From Campylobacter concisus (GTDB lineage: Bacteria; Campylobacterota; Campylobacteria; Campylobacterales; Campylobacteraceae): a DNA stretch of 64,000 nt. The stretch is taken from the NCBI RefSeq assembly GCF_003048675.2, contig NZ_CP060707.1:1302001-1366000 (forward strand), read 5' to 3'. Below, piece by piece: positions 37,776 through 46,620 of the stretch. Within the stretch, counting starts at the first letter, position 1. Every line of letters begins with the position of its first letter. The translations under genes were made by a program, and so were the position numbers. The notes beneath the pieces are model-generated. The model worked only from the letters and a program-made list of their open reading frames with translations. It was not told where the DNA came from and did no database searches.

Positions 37776-39029
37776 ATGCCAAGAGTTTCTACCGCAAATT
37801 TGTTTGATAAAGATATAAGGGCAATGTTGCCAGCCAATAAAGTATATAAAAAGGCTGTGGGCAACCCAAAAGAACTTTATATAAAAGTGTATCCAAGTGG
37901 TATGAAAACATTTTTTATACAATATAAAAACACTACACATTTTAAATTGAAAGAGTTTAGGGAGGGAATTTACTCAGTTGCTGAGGCAAGAAGAGATGCG
38001 ATAGAAATTATAAGAAAATTTGAAAGTGGTTTTGTAAGATCCAAAGATAAATATCGAATTTCAGAGCTATTTGATAGATATATTGACAAAAAAGAGAAAA
38101 TAGACCAGCTAGACAAGGTTTATATAGATAAAATTAAATCTAGGATAAAAAAATACATCTTGCCTAAATTTGGTAATGTTGATATTAAAGATATAAATTT
38201 TAATGATCTAAAAACCATATTAACACCATTATTTAATCCATATAATCCAAAGAAATCAAGACTTGAGACTATACACAGAATTATAAATACGCTAAATTCG
38301 CTATATGAAAATGCCATTAAAGATAGATATATAGATTATAACCCTTGCAAGGCTTTACACGATGAATTTCCAACTTCCAACAGCTTTAGCCTTAGAAATG
38401 GCATCGACACAAGATACCCAGCTATTACAGATGAAAATGAGTTAAAGGAGTTTTTGACTGATTTACGAAATGACAGCAAATTAGATCTACAAGTCAAAAG
38501 AGCCGTAATGCTCCAAATTTTATGCGTTAATCGTCCCATTAACACCGTAAGTGCTGAATGGAAAGATATAGATCTTAAAAAAGGAATTTGGACTATTCCG
38601 CCTATCCAAATGAAAATGAGGCATGCACACCAAATAACACTCTCAAAGCAAGCTTTATCAGTTTTACTAGAGCAAAAACAATATACACCATTAGAAAGTA
38701 ATTTTGTATTTCCGTCTCTTACAAAAACAGGTCATATTAACAGAGATAGCATTAGTAATGCCATAAGAAATATAGGTGGCAGAGAAAAATATAATTCTAA
38801 AGCTTCTGCTCATGGTTTTAGAGCCACGTTTAAAACAATTTGCTCTTTACATCTTACGGATCTGACACAATTGGGCATAAGCGAAAAAACAATAGAAAAT
38901 GCTCTAGCGCACACAGAAAGCAATGCAGTTAAATATGCCTACGAAAGACAGACAGCAACTATTGATCAAAATAGAATTTTAATGCAATGGTATGCAGATT
39001 ACCTAAACAATCTAGTTCAATTTGTTTAA
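37776..39029 (+). CDS. Tyrosine site-specific integrase
   Basis: The 417-aa integrase catalyses insertion and excision of the element. The N-terminal part has an arm-binding-type region (KELYIKVYPSGMKTFFIQYK), the middle a core-binding SAM-like domain, and the C-terminal catalytic domain has Arg in LCVNRPINTVSAEWKDIDL, Lys in MKMRHAHQITLSK, the HGFR box (SAHGFRATFKTI), His in ENALAHTESNAV and the nucleophile Tyr in KYAYERQ. All catalytic residues are present, so it should be active. A GGAG ribosome site precedes the ATG. It lies 194 bp from the tRNA. Confidence 0.95.
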   Translation: MPRVSTANLFDKDIRAMLPANKVYKKAVGNPKELYIKVYPSGMKTFFIQYKNTTHFKLKEFREGIYSVAEARRDAIEIIRKFESGFVRSKDKYRISELFDRYIDKKEKIDQLDKVYIDKIKSRIKKYILPKFGNVDIKDINFNDLKTILTPLFNPYNPKKSRLETIHRIINTLNSLYENAIKDRYIDYNPCKALHDEFPTSNSFSLRNGIDTRYPAITDENELKEFLTDLRNDSKLDLQVKRAVMLQILCVNRPINTVSAEWKDIDLKKGIWTIPPIQMKMRHAHQITLSKQALSVLLEQKQYTPLESNFVFPSLTKTGHINRDSISNAIRNIGGREKYNSKASAHGFRATFKTICSLHLTDLTQLGISEKTIENALAHTESNAVKYAYERQTATIDQNRILMQWYADYLNNLVQFV

Positions 39030-39680
39030 AAGTTAATATCTTAAAGTCATACGATATAAAGCATCAGTAAAAGGTTCGGTTTTTTAAAAATTTATATCGT
39101 TTTTTTAATGCTATTTCATCGGTTTTTTACTGGTTTTTTAATACAGCTTAAAAAACCGATAAAGCCCTTTAAATAGCCATTTGCATAGCTATTTTTTTCG
39201 GTTTTTTAACTTTTTCAGCGCGTGTATGAGAAAACTTAAATCGTTTCCAAGCTCGGTAATAACGATATTTTAAGGCATTAAAAAAGCAAAAATTCATGTT
39301 TTTATTTAAGGTAAAAAACCTATTTTAAGACCATTTTTTGTTTAAAAAGAGGTATTTTTATCTAAAATCTCTTAAGAATATAAAAATTTCTTTAGGTTTT
39401 TTACTGGTTTTTTAAATTAAAAAAGTCTATTTTTAGGTGCTTAGAGAGCATTTAAGCAAAAATATATTACTAAAAGATAAAAATACTTTTGAAATATCGT
39501 CTTGATGGGTTTTTATCGGTTTTTAATGCTTTGCAAAATCATAAAATCAAAAAAATTAGCTATGCTCTAGGATGAATTGTAGGCTACTGATAAAAAATTG
39601 ATTAGAGTTTTCATATTTTTATATCATTTTATTCAAAAATATGTTACACTTGCGTGTCAATATTTAAAAGGAGACATAAA
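39030..39680 (+). other. Gene-free region with GGTTTTTTA iterons upstream of the virB operon
   Basis: No convincing reading frame is present. The motif GGTTTTTTA occurs six times on this strand (starting 39078, 39121, 39132, 39200, 39395, 39406) and twice inverted (39149, 39312), with two shorter GGTTTTTA variants near 39508 and 39518. Two of the copies form identical tandem pairs spaced 11 bases. This resembles an iteron or regulatory array; it could hold a replication origin, transfer origin or operator. Confidence 0.6.
39643..39650 (+). promoter_or_regulatory. Predicted extended -10 promoter of the virB operon
   Basis: TGTTACACT overlaps this position and is followed 20 bases later by an AAAAGGAGA ribosome site and the virB2 ATG. 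Two mismatches from TATAAT, so only moderately convincing. Confidence 0.4.
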
Positions 39681-40050
39681 ATGACAAACAACATTTCCGC
39701 TCTAATCGTCGAGAGAGAGAGAGAGAGAGAGAGAGAATAAAAATCGCTTTCTAAAATCTAGCTCTACTTCAATCTCATATTTCAAGCAGTTTTCTGCTTT
39801 TCTGTTTTTATTCTTTTTCCCAAATTTTCTGTTTGCTGCTGGTGGAACTGGCTTAACCAAAGTGGATAACTTTTTTTCAACTGTGAATGGTTGGCTGAGT
39901 GCTGCTGGTGTCTTGATCATGACTGGTGCGATCATGGTTGCAGGCTATAAAGTAATGTTCGGCGGTCAAGCAATTAGGGAAGTTACACCTATAGTTCTTG
40001 GTGGTATTCTTATTGGCGGTGCAGCGATGATCGCTGGCATGCTCCTTTAA
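39681..40050 (+). CDS. virB2: VirB2-like T4SS pilin, out of frame at a (GA)13 tract
   Basis: An ATG with a good AAAAGGAGA ribosome site begins MTNNISALIVERERERE, coded through 13 GA dinucleotides, and reaches TAA at 39738. The downstream reading frame, open from 39706, encodes NKNRFLKSSSTS, a hydrophobic signal segment (FSAFLFLFFFPNFLFAAGG), then a pilin body with two membrane helices: WLSAAGVLIMTGAIMVAGYKVMFGG and VTPIVLGGILIGGAAMIAGMLL, typical of VirB2/TrbC. Adding one GA (14) or losing two (11) joins start and body into a protein of about 120 aa. As sequenced the gene is off; a GTG at 39862 lies past the signal peptide and is unlikely to serve. Confidence 0.8.
39711..39736 (+). repeat. 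(GA)13 dinucleotide tract in the virB2 5' coding region
   Basis: Thirteen uninterrupted GA units lie ten codons after the virB2 ATG. Tract length controls whether start codon and pilin body share a frame, the hallmark of a contingency locus. No comparable tract exists elsewhere in the window. Confidence 0.9.
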
Positions 40051-40060
40051 AAGATACTCA

Positions 40061-42850
40061 ATGTTAACTCCTGAGCCTATCTTTAAAGCCTTGACCCGTC
40101 CTCCTATGGTATTTGGTGTTCCTATGGTGCCATTTATGATTATGGCACTTAGTTGGGCTTTATTTGCAATTTTTGCTAAAGTGCTATTTGGAAACGAATA
40201 TTTGCTCTTAGCAGTTATGATTATTCCTACCACCTTTGTTTTCCAATTTATAGTCAAAAAAGACGATATGGCGTTTAGGCTTTGGGGGTTGAAACTTAGA
40301 TTTTTTAGATCCCCTGCCATTAATAAATTTTATAATGGTCGGAAAAGTTATATGGCGAATTCGACATATACCAAGCAATCTATGCGCAATTTTTATCCAA
40401 GACTTAGCGTTGTTGGACTAAGTGAATTCGCAAATTTAGAGAATATAATTCCGTATCAAACATATATAAATAATGTTGTCATCACAAAAGATAGAGATTA
40501 TTTAGCCACATGGCGAGTTGATGGTATAGCTTTTGAAGTAGAAGATGACGAATTAATAGATCTTGCGAAAAACAAGCTTAATATGCTTGTTAGGCAATTT
40601 GCTGGTGAAAATATTAGCTTTTATTTTCACAATGCTAGAATTAATACACAAGTTGGCTTGAACGATTATTTTTCAAATGAATTTTTAAAAAGTTTCTCAA
40701 AAAAGTATTATGAGATTTTTAGCTCTGAAAATTTAAAAGAAAACAGACTTTATCTAACTGCAATATATTCACCATTTAGTAAGGCTGAGAAACTACACTT
40801 TAGAAATCAAAACATAGATACGAAAAAGAAACAGATCAAAGCTCATTTGAAAAGTTTTCACCAAAAATGCATAACTATTGAACAAAATTTAAACCATTTT
40901 AAGCCACATAGACTTAGCATATATGAGCAAGATGGTGTAATTTTTAGCTCTCAACTAGAATTTTACAACTATTTGATAGGTGGTAAATTTACAAAAGTTC
41001 GTGTTCCAAATGCACCCCTAGACTTTTACCTTAATGGTAACTTAAATGAAATTTTTCCTTCACAGCATACTTTACAGCTAAATTATAATGATGGAACTAA
41101 GAAATTCGTAAAAGCAATTGAATTAAAAGACTATCCAAATGTAAGTTTTAGTGGAATATTTGATAGTCTAATGTATGCTAATGTCGAATATACCATAACT
41201 CAAAGCTTTACGCCACTTTCAAAAAAAGAGGCGAGAGATGAGCTTACAAAGCAACAAAAAAGATTAGTAGCAGCAGAAGATGATGCATTGAGTCAAATTG
41301 CAGAACTTGGCACCGCTCTAGATGAATTACAAAATGACATAATCTTTGGAGAGTATCACTTTTCTATTGTCATATACGCTGATACACAAAACGAGTGCGA
41401 GCACATTGCAAACCAAATTGCGGTCGTATTGCAAGATTTAGGATTTTTAGCAACACAAGCCAATATAGCTCTAGAAGCTACATATTTTGCACAGCTTCCA
41501 GCAAATTTCACGTTACGCCCTAGACTTCACACCATTTCGAGTAAAAATTTTGCTAGTTTTGTAGCACTTCACAACTTTCCACGAGGAAAACAATATGGCA
41601 ATCCATGGGGAGATGCCATTGCAATATTGCAAACGCCAAATGCGCAGCCATATTTTTTTAACATACACCAAACAATTTTCGATAAAGACGAATTTGGTAA
41701 AAACGATGTTTTAGCAAATACCTTCGTTTTAGGTCAAAGCGGTGGAGGCAAAACTGTTTTAATGAATTTCACGCTAAATATGCTCTGCAAATTTAATGAG
41801 CCAGATACTTTTGCAGAAAACACTCCAAAAGAAAAACGTAAGGCTACCTATTTCTATTTAGACAAGGATAAAGGAGCTATCGGCAATATTATTGCCATTG
41901 GCGGAAAGTATTTAACCATAACAAGTGGAGAACCGACCGGATTTAATCCTTTTAGTTGTGACGCAACACCTGAAAATATACGTCGCTTGAAGGTTCTTTT
42001 AAAAATGTTAGTCACCAAAGGCAATCAAAATAATTTAATGTTAACAACTAGAGAAGAAGAGCAACTCAATCTAGCAGTAGATAGCGTCATGAGACTGGAA
42101 AAAAGCGAAAGAACTCATGGCATCAGTAGGGTTTGGCAATTGCTTCAAGAAGGCGAAAATGAGTCAAATTCATTAAAATCTAGATTGATGGCTTGGACTA
42201 TCGGTAATGAATTTGGATGGGTATTCGACAATGAAATGGATACTTTAGATTTTAGCGACGAGAGTATTCTTGTATATGGTATAGACGGCACAACGATCTT
42301 AAAAGACGATGAAATTTCTCCATATGTTGCATATTATATTCTTTGGCGAATTATCGATATGGTTGATGGACGCAGGTTTGGCTTATTTGTCGATGAAGCA
42401 TGGGATTGGCTCAAAAATCCAGTAGTGTCAAAAGAGGTCTTCAACAAAGAAAAGACCATTAGAAAAGAAAACGGCTTTTTGTTTCTCGGCACTCAAAGTG
42501 TCGAAGATATCGCAAAATCTAGTATTGGCACGGCAATCATGGAACAAAGCGAAACAGTGTTGCTACTAAGCAACCCAAAAGCAAAAGAAACTGATTTTTG
42601 CGGTTCCTTGGGTATGAGTGAAGCAGAATATCAATTCGTTAAAACAACAGATCCAGAGAAATATGAATTTTTAATACGAAAAGGCGTTGATTATAGGGCG
42701 ATTGCCAAGATCAATCTATCACATCTGGGAAACATGATAAAAGTTTTATCAACAGCCAAAGTCTATGTTGATGAAATTACAAATATTAATGCCTTGGATA
42801 TCAGTCGTGAAGAAAAATACCAACTCATCAAAAAATTATATAAATTTTAA
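40061..42850 (+). CDS. virB4: VirB3-VirB4 fusion, T4SS assembly ATPase
   Basis: The 929-aa protein starts with a VirB3-like region (PEPIFKALTRPPMVFGVP, two membrane segments to about residue 65, then DMAFRLWGLKLRF) fused to VirB4, as in other Campylobacter and Helicobacter systems. The ATPase domain has Walker A LGQSGGGKTVLMNF near residue 558 and Walker B FGLFVDEAWDW near 775, plus TREEEQLNLAVDSVM and RKENGFLFLGTQSVEDIA. It powers pilus biogenesis at the inner membrane. It starts 10 bases after the virB2 stop. Confidence 0.95.
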   Translation: MLTPEPIFKALTRPPMVFGVPMVPFMIMALSWALFAIFAKVLFGNEYLLLAVMIIPTTFVFQFIVKKDDMAFRLWGLKLRFFRSPAINKFYNGRKSYMANSTYTKQSMRNFYPRLSVVGLSEFANLENIIPYQTYINNVVITKDRDYLATWRVDGIAFEVEDDELIDLAKNKLNMLVRQFAGENISFYFHNARINTQVGLNDYFSNEFLKSFSKKYYEIFSSENLKENRLYLTAIYSPFSKAEKLHFRNQNIDTKKKQIKAHLKSFHQKCITIEQNLNHFKPHRLSIYEQDGVIFSSQLEFYNYLIGGKFTKVRVPNAPLDFYLNGNLNEIFPSQHTLQLNYNDGTKKFVKAIELKDYPNVSFSGIFDSLMYANVEYTITQSFTPLSKKEARDELTKQQKRLVAAEDDALSQIAELGTALDELQNDIIFGEYHFSIVIYADTQNECEHIANQIAVVLQDLGFLATQANIALEATYFAQLPANFTLRPRLHTISSKNFASFVALHNFPRGKQYGNPWGDAIAILQTPNAQPYFFNIHQTIFDKDEFGKNDVLANTFVLGQSGGGKTVLMNFTLNMLCKFNEPDTFAENTPKEKRKATYFYLDKDKGAIGNIIAIGGKYLTITSGEPTGFNPFSCDATPENIRRLKVLLKMLVTKGNQNNLMLTTREEEQLNLAVDSVMRLEKSERTHGISRVWQLLQEGENESNSLKSRLMAWTIGNEFGWVFDNEMDTLDFSDESILVYGIDGTTILKDDEISPYVAYYILWRIIDMVDGRRFGLFVDEAWDWLKNPVVSKEVFNKEKTIRKENGFLFLGTQSVEDIAKSSIGTAIMEQSETVLLLSNPKAKETDFCGSLGMSEAEYQFVKTTDPEKYEFLIRKGVDYRAIAKINLSHLGNMIKVLSTAKVYVDEITNINALDISREEKYQLIKKLYKF

Positions 42851-42861
42851 GGAGAAGACAT

Positions 42862-43656
42862 ATGAAAAATAGTCTCGTTTATAGAGCAAAGAAAGCTTCG
42901 GTTATAGCTACTTCTGTAGTAATTCTATCATCTAATCTATTAGCCTCTGGTATTCCAGTAGTTGATGGTGCTGCTATAGCACAAAATCAAGCAACATTTA
43001 CGATGGAGTGGATGCAAACGCTGAAGGACTACGCTGAAAAAGTCAAAGTATGGGGAGAAGAAGCTTCACATAGAGTCCAAGAAGTTAAAAAATGGGCTGA
43101 TGAAAGAGTGCAATGGGCAAATGACCTATATACCAAAACAGGCATTAGGGATATTGTCAATTTTACAAAAGAAATGAACGAACTTTATAATGAAGTCTAC
43201 GATACTGGTTATTCAATATATACACAAGCAACAGGTTTTAGTCTAGATAGCTTTGATGAAAGGGCATGGGATTTGTTTTTAAAATTTGGTGGAACAGACC
43301 AGTGTTCATCAATAAGTGATATTACGCATAGAAATATCTGCAAAAAGAATACCACAAGTGCTTTTAAAGAATTTGAAGTTGTAAATAGACAATTTGATCG
43401 TCTTAAGCACGAAATTGACGATCTTGACAAAATAAGTAAAGAAGTAGCCAGAAATAAAGGTAAACAAGAGGATCTAAAAGGTTCTATAGATACTTCAAAT
43501 CAAATAGCCCTATTGCGTGCCAGACAAGAGAATAACTGGCGTGCCTATCAAAGAGACATGGATCAATTAGAAAACGAAAGAAAAAGATTACAAGACGCAG
43601 AGTTTAAGATGACTAAAGATAGGCAGCGAGCAGCATTTAAAATTTTACAAAAATAG
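42862..43656 (+). CDS. virB5: VirB5-like T4SS minor pilin
   Basis: The 264-aa protein has a signal peptide (SVIATSVVILSSNLLASGIPV), then GAAIAQNQATFTMEWMQTLKDYAEKVKVWGEE and long helices; the family is known for tip location on the pilus. A Cys pair (DQCSSISDITHRNICKK) could form a disulphide. Overall pattern matches VirB5/TrbJ rather than any specific subtype. Between virB4 and virB6, the usual place. Confidence 0.83.
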   Translation: MKNSLVYRAKKASVIATSVVILSSNLLASGIPVVDGAAIAQNQATFTMEWMQTLKDYAEKVKVWGEEASHRVQEVKKWADERVQWANDLYTKTGIRDIVNFTKEMNELYNEVYDTGYSIYTQATGFSLDSFDERAWDLFLKFGGTDQCSSISDITHRNICKKNTTSAFKEFEVVNRQFDRLKHEIDDLDKISKEVARNKGKQEDLKGSIDTSNQIALLRARQENNWRAYQRDMDQLENERKRLQDAEFKMTKDRQRAAFKILQK

Positions 43657-43665
43657 GCTCATAGT

Positions 43666-44790
43666 ATGTATAAAGTAACAACTGATTCAGGTCGAGGATT
43701 ACACGATCTAGTCATAGATATATCAGAGAATGTTGATAGTTTCTTTCAAAATAATTATTCAAACGGAGTGGGAGCACTTCAATCGTTAATTAATACAACT
43801 GGAAATATTCTAGCTGTATATCTTACCGCTTGGATAATGATCGAGGGATATAAAATTCTTTGGGGTAATGGCAAACAAACTTTTCAAAATTTTGCTTTTG
43901 ATGCAACCATTAAGTTTGTCTTTATAGTCTTAGCAATGAATGCTGGAAACTGGATAAATCTTGTTTTTGAAGCATTCAATGGTGCAAAAGAATATGCAAA
44001 TACCTTTTTGTCATATGACGGCAAAGGCTTATACTCAAAAATCGCAACATGGGCTGGATTTATGGGTGACTACTACGATGTAGTATGGGATCAGTCAAGC
44101 ACTTTAGAGCTAGCATACATTATCTTCATAATTATTATAGCTTTTATTGGCTTTTTTATTGGTGCAGTTCCTATTTTGAGGGCGCTGTTTGTAAATACAC
44201 TATCATTTCTATTGCTTATGATTTTGGCTCCATTGGCATTTTATTTTTTAATCTTTAAAACAACTAAAAATTCATTTGCACAGTGGTTCCAAATGGTTTT
44301 ATCAAATATTATTGCGTTGCTCTGCCTATCATTATTCTTAAATATTTTATTTGATTATATGTTCCCAAAAATCAATAGCAATCACGATTTTAAGGATGAA
44401 GTATTTGTATTGGCTCTAGCAATGGTATTTTATGGAATTCTTGCAAATATAATGTGTGGTATGGCTACTGGAATAGCCGAAAAACTCACCAATGTAAGCC
44501 TTGATGGATTAGCAGGAACAGGCGTTGGACGTGCAATGGGTCTTGCAGGTGCTGTTGGGGGTGGTGCAATAGGTGGTGCAATGTTGGCGGTAAGAGGTGC
44601 TCAGGCAATGGGTGCTGGCAAGGCAACTGGTTTTCTAGGCTCTCGTCTTTTAGGCGCAGCCACATCTGCAGCAAAAGAAGTTGGCAGTTCAAAACTCGGT
44701 CAAAGCATCAACTCTGGAATAAACACGATTAAAAATTCTTCAGCAGCCCAAGCCGTTGGATCACGACTTAACCAAGCTAAAAAAACATAG
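43666..44790 (+). CDS. virB6: VirB6-like T4SS inner-membrane channel protein
   Basis: The 374-aa protein has multiple membrane helices: ILAVYLTAWIMIEGYKILWG, TIKFVFIVLAMNAG, LAYIIFIIIIAFIGFFIGAVPILRALF, LSFLLLMILAPLAFYFLIF, IIALLCLSLFLNILFDYMF and VLALAMVFYGILANIMCG. A Gly/Ala-rich C-terminal tail (GAVGGGAIGGAMLAVRGAQ) follows, which is common in VirB6/TrbL proteins. It forms the inner-membrane part of the DNA path. Confidence 0.92.
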   Translation: MYKVTTDSGRGLHDLVIDISENVDSFFQNNYSNGVGALQSLINTTGNILAVYLTAWIMIEGYKILWGNGKQTFQNFAFDATIKFVFIVLAMNAGNWINLVFEAFNGAKEYANTFLSYDGKGLYSKIATWAGFMGDYYDVVWDQSSTLELAYIIFIIIIAFIGFFIGAVPILRALFVNTLSFLLLMILAPLAFYFLIFKTTKNSFAQWFQMVLSNIIALLCLSLFLNILFDYMFPKINSNHDFKDEVFVLALAMVFYGILANIMCGMATGIAEKLTNVSLDGLAGTGVGRAMGLAGAVGGGAIGGAMLAVRGAQAMGAGKATGFLGSRLLGAATSAAKEVGSSKLGQSINSGINTIKNSSAAQAVGSRLNQAKKT

Positions 44791-44838
44791 GTTCAAAAAA
44801 ATTAACAATTTTACAAAAAGGTCAAGGTTGGAAATAAA

Positions 44839-45084
44839 ATGAAATTAAATAATATTTTTAAACTATAAAAATATTTTAAAAATATTAAATTATATTTTAA
44901 TATTTTTTTATCTTTACTTGTAGGCACTAGCTTTATGAGCGGTTGTGCCGCTCATAATTCTCCTAAATTTGAAAATAGCAGTAATCAAAAATGGGAAGAT
45001 TATTTTGATAGTAATGAATACAAGCCAGTAAATGAAAATAGAGAAAATTTAGATCTCAAACAAAGTATAAAAAAGGCAATGTAA
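44839..45084 (+). pseudogene. virB7: VirB7-like lipoprotein interrupted by an in-frame TAA
   Basis: Between virB6 and virB8 a small frame encodes a signal-like stretch (KLYFNIFLSLLVGTSFMSGC) with lipobox MSGC, then a short mature part ending LDLKQSIKKAM just before virB8. This is the size and position of VirB7. The only ATG upstream in frame (44839) is cut off by TAA at 44866 after nine codons; without that stop it would read through. An ATT at 44884 or a GTA-type start would be needed otherwise, or the ATG at 44935, which would lose the signal. Either a disabled gene, a non-canonical start, or a sequence error. Confidence 0.55.
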
Positions 45085-45085
45085 A

Positions 45086-45790
45086 ATGAAAAGAGCTAAT
45101 GATAAAAATGATTTTTTGGCTTCTAATAATCCAGATGATGTAGCAATTAGCTATGAAGCAAGCATTAGATACATAGCGGAACAAGCTAACAAGAGGGCTT
45201 ATTTTATATCAGGTGTGGCTCTACTTATTGCTAGCATCAGCGTTATAGCTGTTTGCTTATTGACGCCATTAAAATCGGTTGAGCCTTATGTTATTAGGGT
45301 TGATAATACAACCGGAATGGTTGACATAATAACAAGCGTAAATAAAGCCGAATTCACAGGTAATGAAGCACTTGATAAGTATTTTGCAACAACATATGTA
45401 AAAGCGAGAGAGGGATACTATTATGATATTTTGCAAAGCGACTATGAATTAGTTCAAATTTTAAGCTATCCAAGCGTTGCCAGTGATTATTTGAGAATTT
45501 ACGAAGGTGAAAATTCTAGAGACAAAGTTTTAAAAGATGACTACGAAGTAGAGATTGATGTTGTTTCGGTTACACTGGGAAATAGCGCTGGAGCACCTAC
45601 TGCAACTATCAGATTTAATCAAATTACCAGAAAAAAAGGCGAAAAAATAGCTGTATCAAACAAAGCAAAGATTGTGACACTTTCATATGACTACCAACCA
45701 AATACACTCACAACAGAGGAAGAGCGTATTAAAAACCCACTTGGATTTAAAGTTAGCACGTATAGAGTTGATGACGAAATAAGGAGATAG
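45086..45790 (+). CDS. virB8: VirB8-like T4SS core protein
   Basis: The 234-aa protein has a short cytoplasmic start, one membrane helix (AYFISGVALLIASISVIAVCLLTPLKSV), and the periplasmic NTF2-like domain with PYVIRVDNTTGMVDII, TYVKAREGYYYDILQSDYELVQILS and KNPLGFKVSTYRVDDEI. It nucleates the inner-membrane complex. It starts 1 base after the VirB7-like stop. Confidence 0.94.
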   Translation: MKRANDKNDFLASNNPDDVAISYEASIRYIAEQANKRAYFISGVALLIASISVIAVCLLTPLKSVEPYVIRVDNTTGMVDIITSVNKAEFTGNEALDKYFATTYVKAREGYYYDILQSDYELVQILSYPSVASDYLRIYEGENSRDKVLKDDYEVEIDVVSVTLGNSAGAPTATIRFNQITRKKGEKIAVSNKAKIVTLSYDYQPNTLTTEEERIKNPLGFKVSTYRVDDEIRR

Positions 45791-45792
45791 AA

Positions 45793-46068
45793 ATGATTAC
45801 TTATGATGATTTCACAAAGTTAATTGATGTTATGACTGAGCTTTTAGCTCAAAAAAATACTGACATTGCAGAACTAGTGCAAGAGGTCGAAACCTTAGAA
45901 AGAAAACTCGCATTATATGAGCAGAAGGATCTATTTGAAGTAGTAGGGACTTCAAATATCGGTGACCAAGTTTTGAAAGTATATGAGAAATTTGTTCCAG
46001 ATTTTGTAACAGATGAAGAAATTGCAGCAGCAAACTCCATTGCACCAAAATTTGACATTTTGGAGTAA
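45793..46068 (+). CDS. Small conserved-looking protein of the virB operon, unknown function
   Basis: The 91-aa protein has no signal peptide; residues 20-45 (TDIAELVQEVETLERKLALYEQ) form a leucine-rich heptad that would make a short coiled coil. I do not recognise a family. It lies 2 bp after virB8 and 3 bp before the next gene, with its own ribosome site, so it is almost certainly translated with the T4SS genes. Confidence 0.75.
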   Translation: MITYDDFTKLIDVMTELLAQKNTDIAELVQEVETLERKLALYEQKDLFEVVGTSNIGDQVLKVYEKFVPDFVTDEEIAAANSIAPKFDILE

Positions 46069-46071
46069 AAA

Positions 46072-46620
46072 ATGGATTTCAAAACAGCATATACGCACGA
46101 TTTGCTTACTCAAGCCGAACAATGCTTTTCAGATAAGGAGCTCACGCATAGCTTTTTAAAATTTATTTTCAATAGTTCTAAAAATAGACAAGAAGCAGAG
46201 AGAAAACTAAAAGCCCTTAGGGCTAGAATTTTTCATTTAGAAGATATGGCAAAAAATTCTTACAACATGATCCTTGATATGCAACACACCACACAACAAG
46301 AAGAATATGAGTTAGACAAAAAACAAAGACAAGTCTTTAGCAATAGTGAAATTTATGACTTTTTTATAGATAGCAAAAATGATGAATTTATAGCATATCT
46401 AAAGGAAATGGCGCCATTAGAGCGAATAAATACAGCCATTAAACAATTTGAAACGATGAGAGCACGTTGTGATAGTCTAATAGATGGTTTAAGAAAAAGC
46501 TATCCCATGAAGAGCAATCGAGTCATTACACAAACACCACAAATAAGTTCTAAGGCGAGAACAAGCAACACATTACAGCTAGATCGTGGCTTATATTTAA
46601 ACAATACTGGGAGATTTTAA
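46072..46620 (+). CDS. Unknown protein of the virB operon
   Basis: This 182-aa, mostly helical protein has no signal peptide or membrane segment and no family I recognise. It contains NRQEAERKLKALRARIFHLED and FETMRARCDSLIDGLRKSY, both suggestive of amphipathic helices. It is packed between the 91-aa gene and virB9 with 0-3 bp gaps, which suggests a cytoplasmic accessory of the T4SS. Confidence 0.75.
   Translation: MDFKTAYTHDLLTQAEQCFSDKELTHSFLKFIFNSSKNRQEAERKLKALRARIFHLEDMAKNSYNMILDMQHTTQQEEYELDKKQRQVFSNSEIYDFFIDSKNDEFIAYLKEMAPLERINTAIKQFETMRARCDSLIDGLRKSYPMKSNRVITQTPQISSKARTSNTLQLDRGLYLNNTGRF

Noticed and set aside
39030-39680. CRISPR array in the repeat-rich region
   Set aside because: Repeats are only 9 bp, occur in both orientations and lack regular spacers; no cas genes are near.
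39702-39935. Minus-strand frame across the GA tract and virB2
   Set aside because: Its C-terminus is FSLSLSLSLDD from reading the repeat backwards; no family features and it is antisense to the pilin body.
39862-40050. GTG start at 39862 as the true virB2 start
   Set aside because: It lies after the signal peptide and AAGG cleavage-like site; no ribosome site. The upstream ATG with AAAAGGAGA is far better.
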